Origin: Azolla caroliniana
Lineage: Eukaryota > Polypodiophyta
Direction: 5' to 3'
NCBI GenBank assembly: GCA_043228905.1
Contig: JBHGNT010000011.1
Span: 18,662,001-18,726,000, forward strand
Length of the DNA: 64,000 nt
In this document: one piece after another, positions 23,801 through 36,232 of the stretch
How positions within the stretch are numbered: position 1 is the first letter of the stretch
How the letters are laid out: each line of letters begins with the position of its first letter
Translations under genes and position numbers: made by a program
Notes under the pieces: generated by a model
The model's database searches: none
What the model was told of the DNA's origin: nothing
Seen by the model: only the letters and a program-made list of their open reading frames with translations

Positions 23801-26200
23801 TTTCATTCTCATTTTATAACCTTGTTCTACTTGATGTGTTGGAGTGTCATGTGACTCTTTTCAAGTTTGGTTTTAACTTCATCTGTCTAGAATTAGCTAT
23901 GGTAGACATAGTTACCTTAAGAGATAGATACATTAGAAAAAATTGTCTACATCGTTACATGTTCCTATAAATATATCACAACGAGTCAAAATCATCAACA
24001 TACATATCTTATAAACAACCACCAAAACCTGTCTTTCCATACACAAACTATTTTATAACAATTTATCAGTATTTTTCTCGAGACATTTTATTTTTGTACG
24101 TCCCTTTCTATGGCATCATGATATGTCTTGTATACACCAAACATGTAAGGCACAATTTGAAGGCATTATCTCTCGAGCTATGTGTAGTAGCAGTATTTTA
24201 CTATTTAAACATTCATTTGAAATTATTATTTTTTGCTTCTTCATTATTTTGATTATAAACGCCATGATAAAATCAACACATTCACTCGAGAAAACCATCG
24301 ATCAAGTATGACAGGATGCATAATTATGAGCCACCATGTTGCGATAATGATGTCCGTGTACATTGCACAAGTATGTTATCATACAAGCAAAATAATATAT
24401 ATATTTTTTAAGACCCTTGCAAGAGCCCATGAGAATATTTGTCCCCTAACGAACTAAAGCACGTGCATTGTGACCTCCTTGTCAATTGCCTTGCCTATAT
24501 GCGTGCCTATCTTTTTGCCCACTTCTCGCTCATTTAAATAACCATTTCCTTCAATTTTCCAAAATCTCTCCATGTCTTCTCTTTATCTCAATCTATTAGC
24601 AAACTTTCATGTGTTTTTTTTTCCATATTTGCACTACATTTCTCATCCAAGGTTAACCATATGGGTTGATATGTTTGTCATGGATAAAAATAGCTAGATA
24701 CCAATTTAAGTACGTCCATTCCATTCAATGATCAGCATAACTTTTCATGACTCACAAAAACGCATATTTCCCAACGGAGTAAACATCACAATTTCTGCCT
24801 TTAGAAAATAAGTAATAATTGTGTTGATAACCTTATAATAGTATATTGATTGTATCTTTAGAAATCTGGTATATCATAGTGGAGAATGATGCATTCAACC
24901 AAATAATGATTGACGCCCTTATGGATTTGTGACTCGTAATATCTGTGGATTAAAAAAATGATAATGATAGAACAACGGTGTTAGTATGTTAAATGAAAAA
25001 GTGCATCGATGTAGATGTCTAATGAATTCAAATTGGGGATCAGAGATGCATAAGAGAGAATGGAAAAGTTGTGAAAGTGATTTAGAAATTAGGATGAAGT
25101 GGATATTTTTGCTATGATGGTTTGTGAATTTACTTAGAGTACAACTCATCTACAATCTGCGCAATCCATCTCCCACTCAAATTTTCACCTCGGGAAGAGT
25201 TTCAAACATTCATAACATTGTGCTCAAGGTGATTTTGTACAATAGTAATATTATTCTATGGATTTGGAGTTGGGATTCCGCACTAATAATGTGAGATATA
25301 ACAAAGGAAATGTAAGGAAGAGTGTATGTTTGTGGAAGAAAGAGTGTGTTACTAAAAGATAAGCTATGGTTTGATGAGAAGGTGGAGAGTTGGCAAACTA
25401 GCAAAGAAAAGGAGGGGCACAATAAGCCAAAAGGGAGGTAGGAAAGGTTTTATTGGAAGAGTATTCCTCGCATCCACATATATAAGCATTGTGTGTGTGT
25501 GGGCGCGTGCTCATGCACAAAGCACACACACACATGTATGTATGTCTGTATGAGAAGAGAGTGAGAGTGAGAGAGATTGTGTTGGTGTTTGTGTTTGTGT
25601 TATCCCCAAACACAAAAGTAAAAGTAACGTGTATGTGGAGTCTGCAAAGCACATTGGAAATGTTGTGCTTTTAACTTGACAACAAATGAGGAGAGAAGGG
25701 AGGAGGGAAAAGAAGGAACCGCATTATTATAGATGTAAGTGAAATGAGAAATCTCCCTAGGTAACCCACTCCATTAGGTAGGATAGTTTTAGTAAAGAGG
25801 CATAGTTCCAAGATTTAGGTACTGAATCATTTGGGTATGGTAGTTTTTAAAAAACAAAGAATGTGTGTTGTGTGTCTTTGACCCCCTCTCATTGTTAGTG
25901 TCTGACTAATTCATTAAGCAAAACACACAAAATGTAGACCAAAGAAAGTAAAGAGGGGCACAAGACCATCCGACCACTCCATAGTGACGGCGGCATGAGA
26001 CAAACTCGAACCCCTCGATGTCCCATACCATCAAGGGTTGACGTGAGCCATACCTTGGGTTCGACAAGGATTGCATGTGCTTAACTAACAAGAACCACAA
26101 CCACACTTATAGAGTCTTAACATAAGTAAAGCCTCCTTGAAAAGAAAGTAGATAGCCTTATATAGGCAGAAACCATAGGCATTGGAGTGTTCACACTTGA
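20831..26200. other. Long intergenic region, no gene seen
   Basis: About 5.4 kb of AT-rich sequence. It contains a dispersed repeat (21905-22330) and a TG/CA-rich patch near 25488-25545. The ORFs here are short and none resembles a known family. No tRNA-like cloverleaf was noticed. Confidence 0.6.
21905..22330. repeat. Dispersed repeat, second family copy with internal duplication
   Basis: The phrase gaggtcaaatatgacctatgagacc at 21911 recurs at 22263 (aaggtcaaatatgacttatgagacc), about 350 bp later, flanking a segment with gtacacactatgattgtgggag and gcaaagcattgtatcaaagtg. The same order (tgacctatg, then gtatacattgtgatcgaggga, then gcattgcattagagta) occurs at 31626-32010. The flanking motifs may be the ends of a short non-coding element. 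Confidence 0.5.
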
Positions 26201-26218
26201 CTACTTTATATGAAGTGG

Positions 26219-26368
26219 TCAAGTGATAGCACACTTAATAGTTATCTCACATTGTAGAATTGAATGTTACAATTCATACTCTTGTTCCTTTCCCAAGTGA
26301 TAACACTCTTAATAGTTATCTCACACTCTAGAATTCAATATCACAATGCATACCCTCATTCCTTTCAG
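26219..26368. repeat. Two-copy tandem repeat, about 77-bp unit
   Basis: The unit caagtgata.cac.cttaatag followed by ttatctcaca, tagaatt, acaat.cata and cattcctttc occurs at 26219 and again at 26296 with scattered substitutions. Non-coding. Confidence 0.75.
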
Positions 26369-26562
26369 AATTAACCCACACATAGTTATCATAAGATTAG
26401 GGAAAACTATGGAAAACCTATCTCATGATCAATTATAGTTATGCACATAGCCGTCATTCACCAAAATTTTGGCTTTTTTAGAAGATGAGAGACATTCGCA
26501 AAGTTAATGTCTCATTTGGTCTTAAAGGCAAGCGTATGTATTTCTGCATAAGTTGAGGTAAT

Positions 26563-26577
26563 TGAGAGAGAGAGAGA

Positions 26578-26620
<43 letters not shown>
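26563..26620. repeat. (GA)n microsatellite
   Basis: Almost pure GA dinucleotide run of about 58 bp with one GG interruption, 1.2 kb upstream of the DUF4408 gene. Confidence 0.95.
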
Positions 26621-26623
<3 letters not shown>

Positions 26624-27019
26624 AAAACAACCAATGTAAGGATAGAGGTATGTACATATATCAGTGGGTAGGTGGGTTTGAGAGAGGGAGAGATCTTCTA
26701 AGTGATGAGGTTGGCATTTGCATATCCCCATCGTTGCAACTTGTATACGTGAATGTGCATGTTGTTGACCTATTGTTCATCGATGGGGTAGTTAGTTGAA
26801 CTTGTGGGCTAGCCATTTAAGATGGACTATTTTTTTCATGGAGCGAGAAATGAACACGTTTTCATTTCTCCACGAATATAATAACACGTCATCGGTCATT
26901 TCTCTCTCCAACAATAATATAGTGCCACATCATCTACCTCATATTTATGGATGCACCATGTGAATCCAAAAGCTCAGACAACCCATCTAAAACTTACAGG
27001 ACAACATGACGAGCCGTAT

Positions 27020-27360
27020 CAGTATCGCCAAAAACTTCACAGAGGTGAACAAATTGTCCCCCCCTAGAAGGACTATGAAAGGCCGGGAGGGGATGGAAAA
27101 GAGATCAATGGTCACGCGTGATGGACACCGACAGAGCAGGGAGAGGGATCGTTTTCCATGACGATCCTTCGTTCAGGGGGCAATGGCAAGTGTGTGCGGG
27201 GCCTGTGCTTTTTCGTATCCACATGTTCAATGGGGGCGTGTGTTCGTGGGCGCACCTCGACAAAGTTCGGGCGGCCGTAAAGATTGCCATCCGGCCGGCC
27301 ATTGGAAGAGTAACCAAGGCCCTAATAGTGTCCCACAGGGAAGTGATGCATCTCAAGCCT
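27020..27360. other. GC-rich island upstream of the DUF4408 gene
   Basis: A stretch with many CpG and GGC/GCC words (for example ggccggccatt and cgggcggccgt) in otherwise AT-rich DNA. Open frames run through it in both directions but match nothing I know, and the plus-strand frame runs on only because the microsatellite downstream has no stops. It could be a promoter island or an insertion of foreign composition. Confidence 0.4.
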
Positions 27361-27403
27361 ATACACAAAACATACATATACATATAGTGTATCATATATT
27401 GTA

Positions 27404-27429
27404 TCATATACATATACATATACATATAC

Positions 27430-27468
<39 letters not shown>

Positions 27469-27559
27469 TACACACATACACATACACATACACATACATA
27501 TATACACATACACATATACATATACATACACATATATACATATACATATACACATACAC

Positions 27560-27656
<97 letters not shown>

Positions 27657-27665
27657 ATATACATA
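27404..27665. repeat. Long (ATACAT)n/(CACATA)n microsatellite
   Basis: About 260 bp of alternating ATACAT and ACACAT units ending only about 125 bp before the DUF4408 start codon. It is alternating purine-pyrimidine DNA. It has no stop codons in several frames, so it creates long false ORFs of Tyr-Ile, Tyr-Val or Tyr-Met repeats. Confidence 0.95.
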
Positions 27666-27676
27666 TACATACACCC

Positions 27677-27687
27677 TTTATTTATAC
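27677..27687 (+). promoter_or_regulatory. Candidate TATA-like element of the DUF4408 gene
   Basis: The string tttatttatac lies about 105-115 bp upstream of the ATG. It is followed near 27715-27737 by a pyrimidine-rich patch (ttcttcttctttctttcttc), a common plant core-promoter feature (Y patch). This is the first non-repeat sequence after the microsatellite. Confidence 0.35.
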
Positions 27688-27791
27688 TTACATATGTGTG
27701 TGTGAATGTGAGGATTCTTCTTCTTCTTTCTTTCTTCACACCACAACCCATAAACTCTGTTATTCTCTCTGTTAACTCTTCTGCCATCGCC

Positions 27792-28664
27792 ATGGCTGTG
27801 GGTGTCCTTCCCAACACACACTCTGCTCTCTGGATCTCTCTCTCCATCGCCATACCTCTCCTCCTCCTCCTCCTCCTCCTCTGCATCGACCCCGACCTCC
27901 TCTCCTCTGCCTTCTCCTTCGCCCTCCAGACATGGTCCGCTTTCAATGCATTCCTCACCCCTACCGTTCTCTTCTTCCTCATGAATGCAGTTGTCTTTGC
28001 TCTGGCCCTCCAGTCCAAGGTTGGCTATGGCGGCACTGCTAGACCGAACGGACCGCGAGAAGCAGATGAATTAGATGATGATGATGATGATGAATTAGAT
28101 GAAGATGAAGACGGCGATGGAGATGAGGACGAAGCGAGGAGGGTTTCTTCTTATCCCGAGCTCCTCACTTCCTTCTTCGGCGAAGAACCACCTCACAACA
28201 AGCGGAGAAACAAGAAGCATTCTGTATCAAGAATCCCGAGCTCGAAATTGAGATCTAACCCTAACCTTAAGCCTAAATTAAGATCTAATGCTAACTCCAC
28301 CGCTAAACTGAGGCCTATCCTTCACCAAAACCCAAATTCTAGGCTCTTGTCTCAGCCGTCTCGGCCTTACCCCGCCACGAATCCCAACAAGATCAATGGT
28401 GTGATCAAAGGACGAGTCATGTCGCTCACTCGCATCAATGGCTATGGGGAAGCTGCAGATCTGAGTGTAGAGAAAACCCCAACCCTAAATCCACCTTCTA
28501 CACGAGCTGGTACTGAACCTGAGTCTGAGCCTGGACATGGCTATGGTGAGGAGAAGAATATTGATGAGAGGGCGGGTGCTTTCATTGATCATTTTTATAA
28601 CAGGAAAAAGGTGCGAGAGGTGGATCCCTATATCGAAAGGCTGGAGAGAAGCTATGGCAGTTGA
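27792..28664 (+). CDS. DUF4408/DUF761 membrane protein
   Basis: This is an intronless gene of 290 residues. The chosen ATG is the first Met after the microsatellite (gccATGG context); the frame is open upstream only through repeats. The N-terminus has two hydrophobic segments, residues about 14-35 (Leu run) and 50-78 (AFLTPTVLFFLMNAVVFALA). That is the DUF4408 pattern of plant membrane-anchored proteins. Next is an Asp/Glu tract (about 95-115), then YPELLTSFF, then a basic Asn/Arg/Pro-rich linker. The C-terminus carries a DUF761 motif (IDERAGAFIDHFYNR, then LERSYGS). Molecular function is unknown for this family, and some members are cold- or stress-linked. It stands alone with no functional neighbour. 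Confidence 0.85.
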   Translation: MAVGVLPNTHSALWISLSIAIPLLLLLLLLCIDPDLLSSAFSFALQTWSAFNAFLTPTVLFFLMNAVVFALALQSKVGYGGTARPNGPREADELDDDDDDELDEDEDGDGDEDEARRVSSYPELLTSFFGEEPPHNKRRNKKHSVSRIPSSKLRSNPNLKPKLRSNANSTAKLRPILHQNPNSRLLSQPSRPYPATNPNKINGVIKGRVMSLTRINGYGEAADLSVEKTPTLNPPSTRAGTEPESEPGHGYGEEKNIDERAGAFIDHFYNRKKVREVDPYIERLERSYGS

Positions 28665-29239
28665 AGAAAGAAAGAAAGACAGGAGAGCCGAGAAAGTTAT
28701 GGTTCTTCTTCTTCTTCTTCTTCTTCTTCTTCTTCAAGAAAGAAGGAGAAGAAAAATTAGAGCTCAGCTTTAGAGTTTTATGTTTTTGAGATATCCAGAC
28801 CTTGTTCATTGGAACTAGGATTTCGTTCGTATATGCTAGTAACAAGCAAGAGAAGGACTTGCTCTGTATATTAGGGTTTCTCTTTTAGAGATATGCAAGC
28901 AGAAATGCATGTCTGATTGAATTTAGGGTTTCCTTCTTTATGTGCGAGAGAGAAGGAGAAGACCTTATCACAACTATATAGGTATATATATCTATATCTA
29001 TATATATATTCTGTTTCAATATTGAGTTAAGGTTTCTTTCTGATGTGCAAGAAAGAGCCCATTTGAGGAAACCCTAATGTATATGAAAACCATTCAATTC
29101 AAGAAATAAGGTTCCATAGCTAATCCAAACAGCTCAGCTTGAGTTCGTCAGAAATGTAATGCGAACAAATACAAAATCTGGGGTGTTAATTGTCTTTTCT
29201 TAATGCTTCCATATTCAGAGAATGGATCCATTGCTATAC

Positions 29240-29560
29240 AATATATTGTCTTGGGTGCGAAAAGCCCCCTCCCCTCCCTCCTCCACGCCCGGCCTCCATA
29301 TCCAGAGCAGCTCGGATCGGAACATAGGGAATGAGTAGTGGTATCAAGCTGGCTGCCATTCGCGAACCGCCCACCATCTCGAGTTCTGTCAATTTCGATC
29401 GATCAATGGGCCCCTCGTCTCTGGATTCAATGTATTTATACGAATTCTCAAAGGAAAGTGGTTGTGTATTCGATCCTTCCATCGGACATACCCGGCTCTC
29501 TGTCTATGATTGAATGAACAAATTCTTCCAGTCTATGATTGAATGAAACAAATTCTTCTT
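29240..29560. other. Compositionally distinct patch, possible organelle-derived DNA
   Basis: The GC content is clearly higher than the flanks, with organelle-like phrases (tcgatcgatcaatgggcccc and ggaatgagtagtggtatcaa). It carries an 82-codon minus-strand ORF (29234-29482). A short tandem duplication (gtctatgattgaatga with aacaaattcttc, at 29502 and 29532) marks its right edge. It feels like a plastid or mitochondrial insertion but I cannot place it in a specific gene. Confidence 0.25.
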
Positions 29561-31625
29561 GGAGGAAATGGGATTGGGTACTATGCTTGCTTGCTACATA
29601 CCCCACATGTTTAGCATTGGTTTTGTGTTTTCTTTTTTTCCTCCTTTTGTAGCTTTGGCAAATTGAATGTAGGACAGGTAGGTGTATGCTAAGTACATGA
29701 CATAATGAGGCTTAGGGACTTTCAGATTCTATATCATCAATGTCCGACCTTGGACCATGGACATTTCATCAATCGATCCTATCTTACTCTCTATCGACCA
29801 TTCCAATGTGGGTGTTTGTTTTGTTTTTCCTCCTTTTTAGTCTTCCTCTTGTTCACAAGAAACACATTGCATTTTGTTGTCTTAAGACTATTCTTATAAG
29901 GTGGTTGTGTTGTCATAAGACTATTCCTATAAGGTTGGTGGGTAGGTTTTTATCGAATATATGTATGTGTTAAATATCACTTGGAAAGCCTACAATTATT
30001 TGTAGGAAATAATGCTACGAGAGCTCCAATATTTGATCATTAAGAATGATCGTTGTAATGGCATGGCACAATGTATGATTGGATTAATCATCTACGTGCT
30101 TGATGTGATGTCTCTCCAAGAGAAATCAAGCATATGCCAAGCATCTGAATAGTGATGGTGAATGTATGATTACGGAATCTTTTGTGGGGATGGAGGCTTT
30201 GTTTAATACATTGAGAGTGATTGAGTTTTGCTCCCTCTTGGCAAGCACTTGGGTGGGTCACCATGTTGAGTCTTACCTTCTCACTTTCTATCTTTATTTT
30301 AGTGTGTTTTTAATTTCCAATTCTCAAACAAGCAAACAATCAACACAATGTGTATCATTTTGCCCTCTCACCATTGTGCGAACTCACTTCTTCACAAGAA
30401 TGCACATACACATTTATATATACAATGGATGAGGCCCATTGAGTATTGAAAATCAACTGGATAACATAGGTCAGATATCACCAATAAAATTTTAAAAAAT
30501 GGCGGGCATCTCCTTGAGGGCTTTACAAATCCAAAGACAACTGGAAATGAGAACATTTTATGTGTGATATACTCATTGGAACTTCATATTTTACAATGTT
30601 GACGATATTCAAGTGGCACTTTTCCAACACATGCTTTCATTAACACAACAATTTTTGTTCATACATCGACAAAATAGGTAGATAGACAAGATGCATTTTA
30701 AGGTTGCCCTTTACAAAAATATACTTACATAATTAGTTCCAACAATAATGTATATATAAATTAGTATAAAAGCAACATGCTTGATGGGCTTGGTTCCAAG
30801 ACTCTCAATAGCATGTTGTTAATGTCAACAACAATATGTATCTTTGAGTCACAAGTTACGACTTTGCAAAGCATGTACAAATATGCATTAGGTGGTTCCT
30901 CAACATAATATAATCCTTAACGTTCTTGTAGTAACATTGTTGACCTTATCAATAGGTATGAGGAAGTCATGTCCATTTTATAACTGGAATTAACCTATGC
31001 CATTGGCACCATTACCCTAAGGCATCGTAATCGAACCCTAAAAGTTTCCAAATCTTAAACTGTGTCCCAGATACCTATAAGTTGTCATAAAGCATACCCT
31101 TGATTTTCTTAGTATGTCGTCCATTGCATGTGGGCCCTGTCCTAATTATTGGTTGTTTGATGGCACAACTCAAAAGTACGTGAATACGTTATCTATATGT
31201 CAACACAACGATTGTTTGCAATCCCATAGCGGTGTCTACATGTTCTGATGGGTTCATAATATCATTTAAAAATGGTACATTGTTAGTGATTTATTAATAT
31301 GTCACAAATGTTCACACAACTCTCTCATACCTCCTTTTAGGAAACTCATTTGTCAATTTAAAGATTTCACGTAAAGATCAATTTTCCATTTGTCTTCATA
31401 AGTTTATGTAGCTTCTAAAACTTTGCATATGTTCTCCACTCTTAATGTGCATTGTCTATTGGAAACCCTCTTAAAATTTTTGATTGGAGTGTTAGCTTTG
31501 CTTGGTCAAGCAACCATCATATAATTTATAGATGAGAAAGGCATAACTCAATGAACCGCATGTGTTTGTATAAAAGTGGCATTCATCTTTTTTAGTGTAC
31601 TAAAATTCAAAAATAGATAGAGCTA

Positions 31626-32010
31626 GATTTTATTATAGCCTGAAGGTAAGATGTGACCTATGGGCCTATGGGCCTATGGGATTAAAGTGAAAAAAATCAC
31701 TTAGATGTAGCAAGTGATTTTGTGGTTGTCCTCAGTGATCAATTATAGTCGATGGCTCTAATGTTAAAGATTTTCGCGTAGTATGCGTTATGGAGCTCAT
31801 AGGTAACTTGATTTTTTAAGATTTCACTAATGAACATTGCATTCAAGAGTATACATTGTGATCGAGGGAGGAAAGTTTGTAGGGCTTGAAGAAGATTGAT
31901 GAAGTGTGGAAAGCACACTTAAATTTGGCTCAAGATGGAGCATTGCATTAGAGTAAAAAATCTGTTTGAGGCCAAACGTGCATCCTCAATGAACCCTATT
32001 GTTGGATCCC
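31626..32010. repeat. Dispersed repeat, further family copy
   Basis: It shares the opening gaaggtaagatgtgacctat, then gagtatacattgtgatcgag, then a gcattgcattagagta block, with the 21905-22150 copy in the same order. The phrase gggcctat is triplicated near 31660. Confidence 0.45.
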
Positions 32011-34653
32011 CAACACTTTGTCTCCCATCAAATAAAATATGAGTTAAGTCATATAGAAGCAATGATGAAGACATTGAACATGAGGAAAACACATGTTTGA
32101 GGCATCATGACACAAGTATAATGTATGCATCTTCAAATTTCAATAAATTGTTTTTTGGTATCTTTGTAAGTTTTTATTTTCTTACCATTCCATTCTAGGA
32201 AGTTGATATAGGGGGTTGTTATGAGACTTGGGAAAACATACTCTACAATTGTTTCCATGTCTACAATTGTTCCAATTTGTCTTATTTTGGGGATAATTGA
32301 TTTTGTATGACTTGATATTCTCTTGCTTTAGTGACATCACATTGGTTCAAATAGAACGTTTGTATGACTTCTTTGCCTATTAGATAACCTTAGTGCATGT
32401 AGAGAGCCTCTTGCTCTAGACCAATGCCAGTACTATGAATAATTGCTTTAGTTCAAGTTAATAACCGCATTCTCCAATTATCTACTCTTATTTTGAGCAA
32501 ATCTACTCACCAAATTCAAATGACCTCTTACCCTCGATTGATGCCATCCAAGGTTCAAGTAGATCTGTCACACAAAGTAGATACTTTCGCGTCAGATGCT
32601 CTTCACTTTAGGTGAATGCTTAGTAACATTAGCTTCTTATCCTTGAGATCTCGACGTCTCCAAACATATGATATGACACATCACATATTGATCTTTCTCA
32701 AACCAATATTCCGTCCATCATTAGCCTTATTTTGAAAGTCTTTCAAGGTTCAAATGCCCTTCATTGTCTCATTGTACATCCATATTATGTGATCTCCATC
32801 TTCCCTAAAAATGAGCATTGAATCCCGTAACCTTTTTAAATGTATTTGCTTCCTGAAAATGGCATCAACATTGCCTGTAAAACTTTCGTACTAACCACGT
32901 AATGTATGAATAAATAACAACCAGAAATCAGCAATTATAATAGAAACATCATGAGTGACGTTGTCAAAAATTGATCCCACTCTTAGTCTTACTCTTACTC
33001 TTGAGTTATTTGAGCTTGTGGTTCATTCTCGCACTTCTTTTTAAAAGCCCAATTGTGTCATTAGTCTCACTTAATCATTAAACTCTCCCTTAGTTCGGCC
33101 GTATTTTATTATAGTATTATATGATTTCTAATGATACAAAAATACTCTCAAGAATCAACACCCATGAAATTTGATATTTTCTTGATAGACCTTGGGTACT
33201 TTCTCACCCAAGAATTTGCCATTTGTTATCTTTCCAAATTAATCATTGATGATATTGATCTATCTTTCGTTAAAAGTATTGGAGCTCAAAAGAGGCATGT
33301 AAGACTTAATTAACTTTTATCTAAGAACTAATCATGTTAAATTATTTTCCTTTGGAACAATTTTGTGAAAATGTAGCTTGCTTTTCACTTTTGATGAGTT
33401 CGACATTTGTGATACCTCCAAGCTTCGTTTCACAAACAAAAGGTTGATGAATTTCAAATTGTTTTGTTCTAGTAGGTTAAACATGATTATTTACCAACAC
33501 ATTTGAGCTTCTTGTTATAAATGGTTGTTGGACCATTTTGACACCTTTTGATCAATCTAATAATGTTACCATCCAAACGATTTCACTACATGTTGCTTGA
33601 ATCACGACATGATATTTTGGTTTCCTTGAACCTAAGGCTATAAATGGTTGTTTCTTTGACACCCATGTTACAACACCACTTCTAAGAGAGTCTCAATAAC
33701 CAACTAGACTTCTTGTTAAGGGCTTTAATATGCTTAGTATGCATTCAAATTACACTTGACATAAGACGATATTATATTTAGAAAAAAAATACTTGTAGTC
33801 AATCGTTCCTAGTTGTTGCTACCAAGTGAGTATTATTCTTCCAATAGTTAAGTATATATATTTACCAGGCATTGGATGGTAGCTCTTTGTAGCATCTAAA
33901 GAGGCCGTATCAATTTTCGCATCAAATTTAGCATTTGTTTCCTTCAAGAGTTTCATCATGGTTACAAAAAGAGCTTTTTTGAATTCATCAAGCATATCCA
34001 ACTAAAATACTTTTTGCAAAAGAAAAATATCATTATCACATTTCAATGCATCTAAGCCATGTCAAGTTTGGAGAGATTGTCCATCTTACATTTTGAAAAA
34101 CAATCAACCGGACTTCCATGGACTCTTTGAATATCACAAATGTAAACATCCTCGTATTTTATATCAGTGTATAAAGAAAGTTGTAACCTTCTTGGTTGCT
34201 AGGTTCTCCAAAAAAAAAAAAGATACTACATTAGTATTAGAAAACCGCCATAAGGCTAAACATACAAGCTATACCGATCCCCTATATTTTTCTAAAGTCT
34301 AACCATTGGCTTGAATAAACACTTTGGTGTTGAGTATATTTCTTGGTTGCTAGGTTCAAGTTGTAGCCTTCGGGCGTTTTGTTCTTAATACTATTGAAGA
34401 AAATCTTATATAAATAAATAAATAAATAAACAATCAACCGGAACAATAAGAACTTCAGAAAATCTCCACTTTCTCAATTTCCAACAACTTGTTTTAACTT
34501 TTATGAGGCACTTATACATCCTATATTTCGGGCTGAATCCAACTTTCTATTTGTTGTATGTTTTCTGAACTGCTTTAAAAAAGGGCACCAAGGATATCAT
34601 TGATTTTGTAGTATACTTAAAAAGTAGAAGAGAATATTAGAATTTATATAAGT

Positions 34654-34708
34654 ATACACACACACACACACACACACACACATGCATGTGTGTGTGTATA
34701 TATATATG
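34654..34708. repeat. (AC)n-CATGCATG-(TG)n-(TA)n inverted microsatellite
   Basis: A CA run meets a TG run around a catgcatg centre and continues into tatatata. The central portion is a perfect inverted repeat that could extrude as a cruciform. Confidence 0.85.
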
Positions 34709-35301
34709 TTGAGAGAGGAATTTTGGAACTCATGATGATATATGGAGTATTTACATCTAAAACTATTCTCATATTTAGCTTTCCTAATGGCCCTCACATC
34801 TTTTCATGCATTGTTTCCGACTACTTGATAAAGTTATCACGTTTTATTTTAACGTTATCACATTTTCTTCTTTGCGCCTCAAAATTCGAGATCAAAAGCT
34901 CCATTTCAGCATCACATAAACAACATTACACGTTCTCTTAGCATTAGGTGTCAATATATGGACGAGCTCTTCTTCAATTTGGATTTCACAACACACAATT
35001 TAGTATGTCTCTCAACTCTTTAAGGCTGATTATGGAAAAAGTTCTATAGACAAATATGTATGTAGTGGAATCTTTAGAGTGTAACTTTATTATTATATAT
35101 ATGTTTACGGCTTCAAATTATGTATGTACATAAAGTACTACAAAACATCAAAAGATGTCGTGATGGAAATACAATTTTTACACCTTTACGTTTACCTTAA
35201 TGTGCAGAGACACAAAGTTTTTATTCCTTGAAGCTTTTGCTCATTCCATCCACTCGATGTGCAAGCAATAGGTGCACCCTAACCACAATTTCCTTGCTAG
35301 C

Positions 35302-35345
<44 letters not shown>
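35302..35345. repeat. (AC)n microsatellite
   Basis: Pure AC dinucleotide run of about 43 bp in intergenic DNA. Confidence 0.95.
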
Positions 35346-35346
<1 letters not shown>

Positions 35347-36054
35347 TTATAGGCATATGCATATATATTTGAAAAAAGGGGCGCTCTCTATGTATGAATG
35401 AGGTTTTGTCAAAGCAAGCATAGGTACAATGGCGCTCCACAATCAATGAGGCTACACACCGTTGTTAAGTGTGTGCATGCTCCTTATAGTCACATGGTGC
35501 TAATACCCACATTTTGACAACATCGTCGAGGATTCTTTATGAGGAACCGTTTGTGAATTTTTACAAATTTTATTTGTGTCCACTATTTCATAACCACATA
35601 TTGCTCAATGTACGCTACTCACCCATTGTTGTTTTGTTCAACATCGTCTAGGCCAGTTTTGGTGTATGTGGTGTTGGTGTTTCATGTTTTGTATTCTCAT
35701 GTTTACAATGACTACAAGATCGAAGAGATCGTCGTGATGGTCTTTGTCAATATTGCGAGATAAAACCTCGGCAAAGCCTATGATGTCAAGTAAGATGGCC
35801 AAAGAATTCCCATCTACGATGACAATGCAATGCACTATTGTTGCCTAAAATAAAATGTTTTAGAGTTTAAACAAATACAGAGGGTATATGAACTTAATAA
35901 CAAACTAGGAGCTTGGCTCACTATTCTATACTGCCAGCTTATGATATTCTTCACACGTATGTCTATTTTTGTCATGCCTCTAAATAAGATTTGTGTAGGT
36001 GTTGTTCAAATGCCATTGTATGAACTTTATCAATGATGCATTTCTTGAGCTATA

Positions 36055-36232
36055 CCTTCTCAAATCCTCTACTATATTGTGCACAGAGAAGCGCCATATG
36101 TACGTTTCAAATCCTCAATATATTGTGCACAAAGGAGTACCCATATGCATGTTCTCAAACCTCTTGCATGTATATATTGTGCACAAAAGGGTACCCATAT
36201 GCATGATCTCAAATCCTCTTGCATATACTCCA
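36055..36232. repeat. Three-copy degenerate tandem repeat, about 46-55-bp spacing
   Basis: The block tatattgtgcaca(a/g)a.g followed by ccatatg.a and ctcaaa.cct occurs at about 36071, 36119 and 36174. Non-coding. Confidence 0.7.

Noticed and set aside
27183-27791. 493-codon open frame reaching through the microsatellite into the DUF4408 gene
   Set aside because: The added N-terminus is mostly Tyr/Ile/His/Thr from the ATACAT repeat. The repeat has no stops in several frames on both strands. The family start is at 27792.
27105-28018. Long minus-strand frames rich in Tyr-Val or Tyr-Met over the same microsatellite
   Set aside because: They are simple-repeat translation and the shadow of the DUF4408 gene; no codon or family support.
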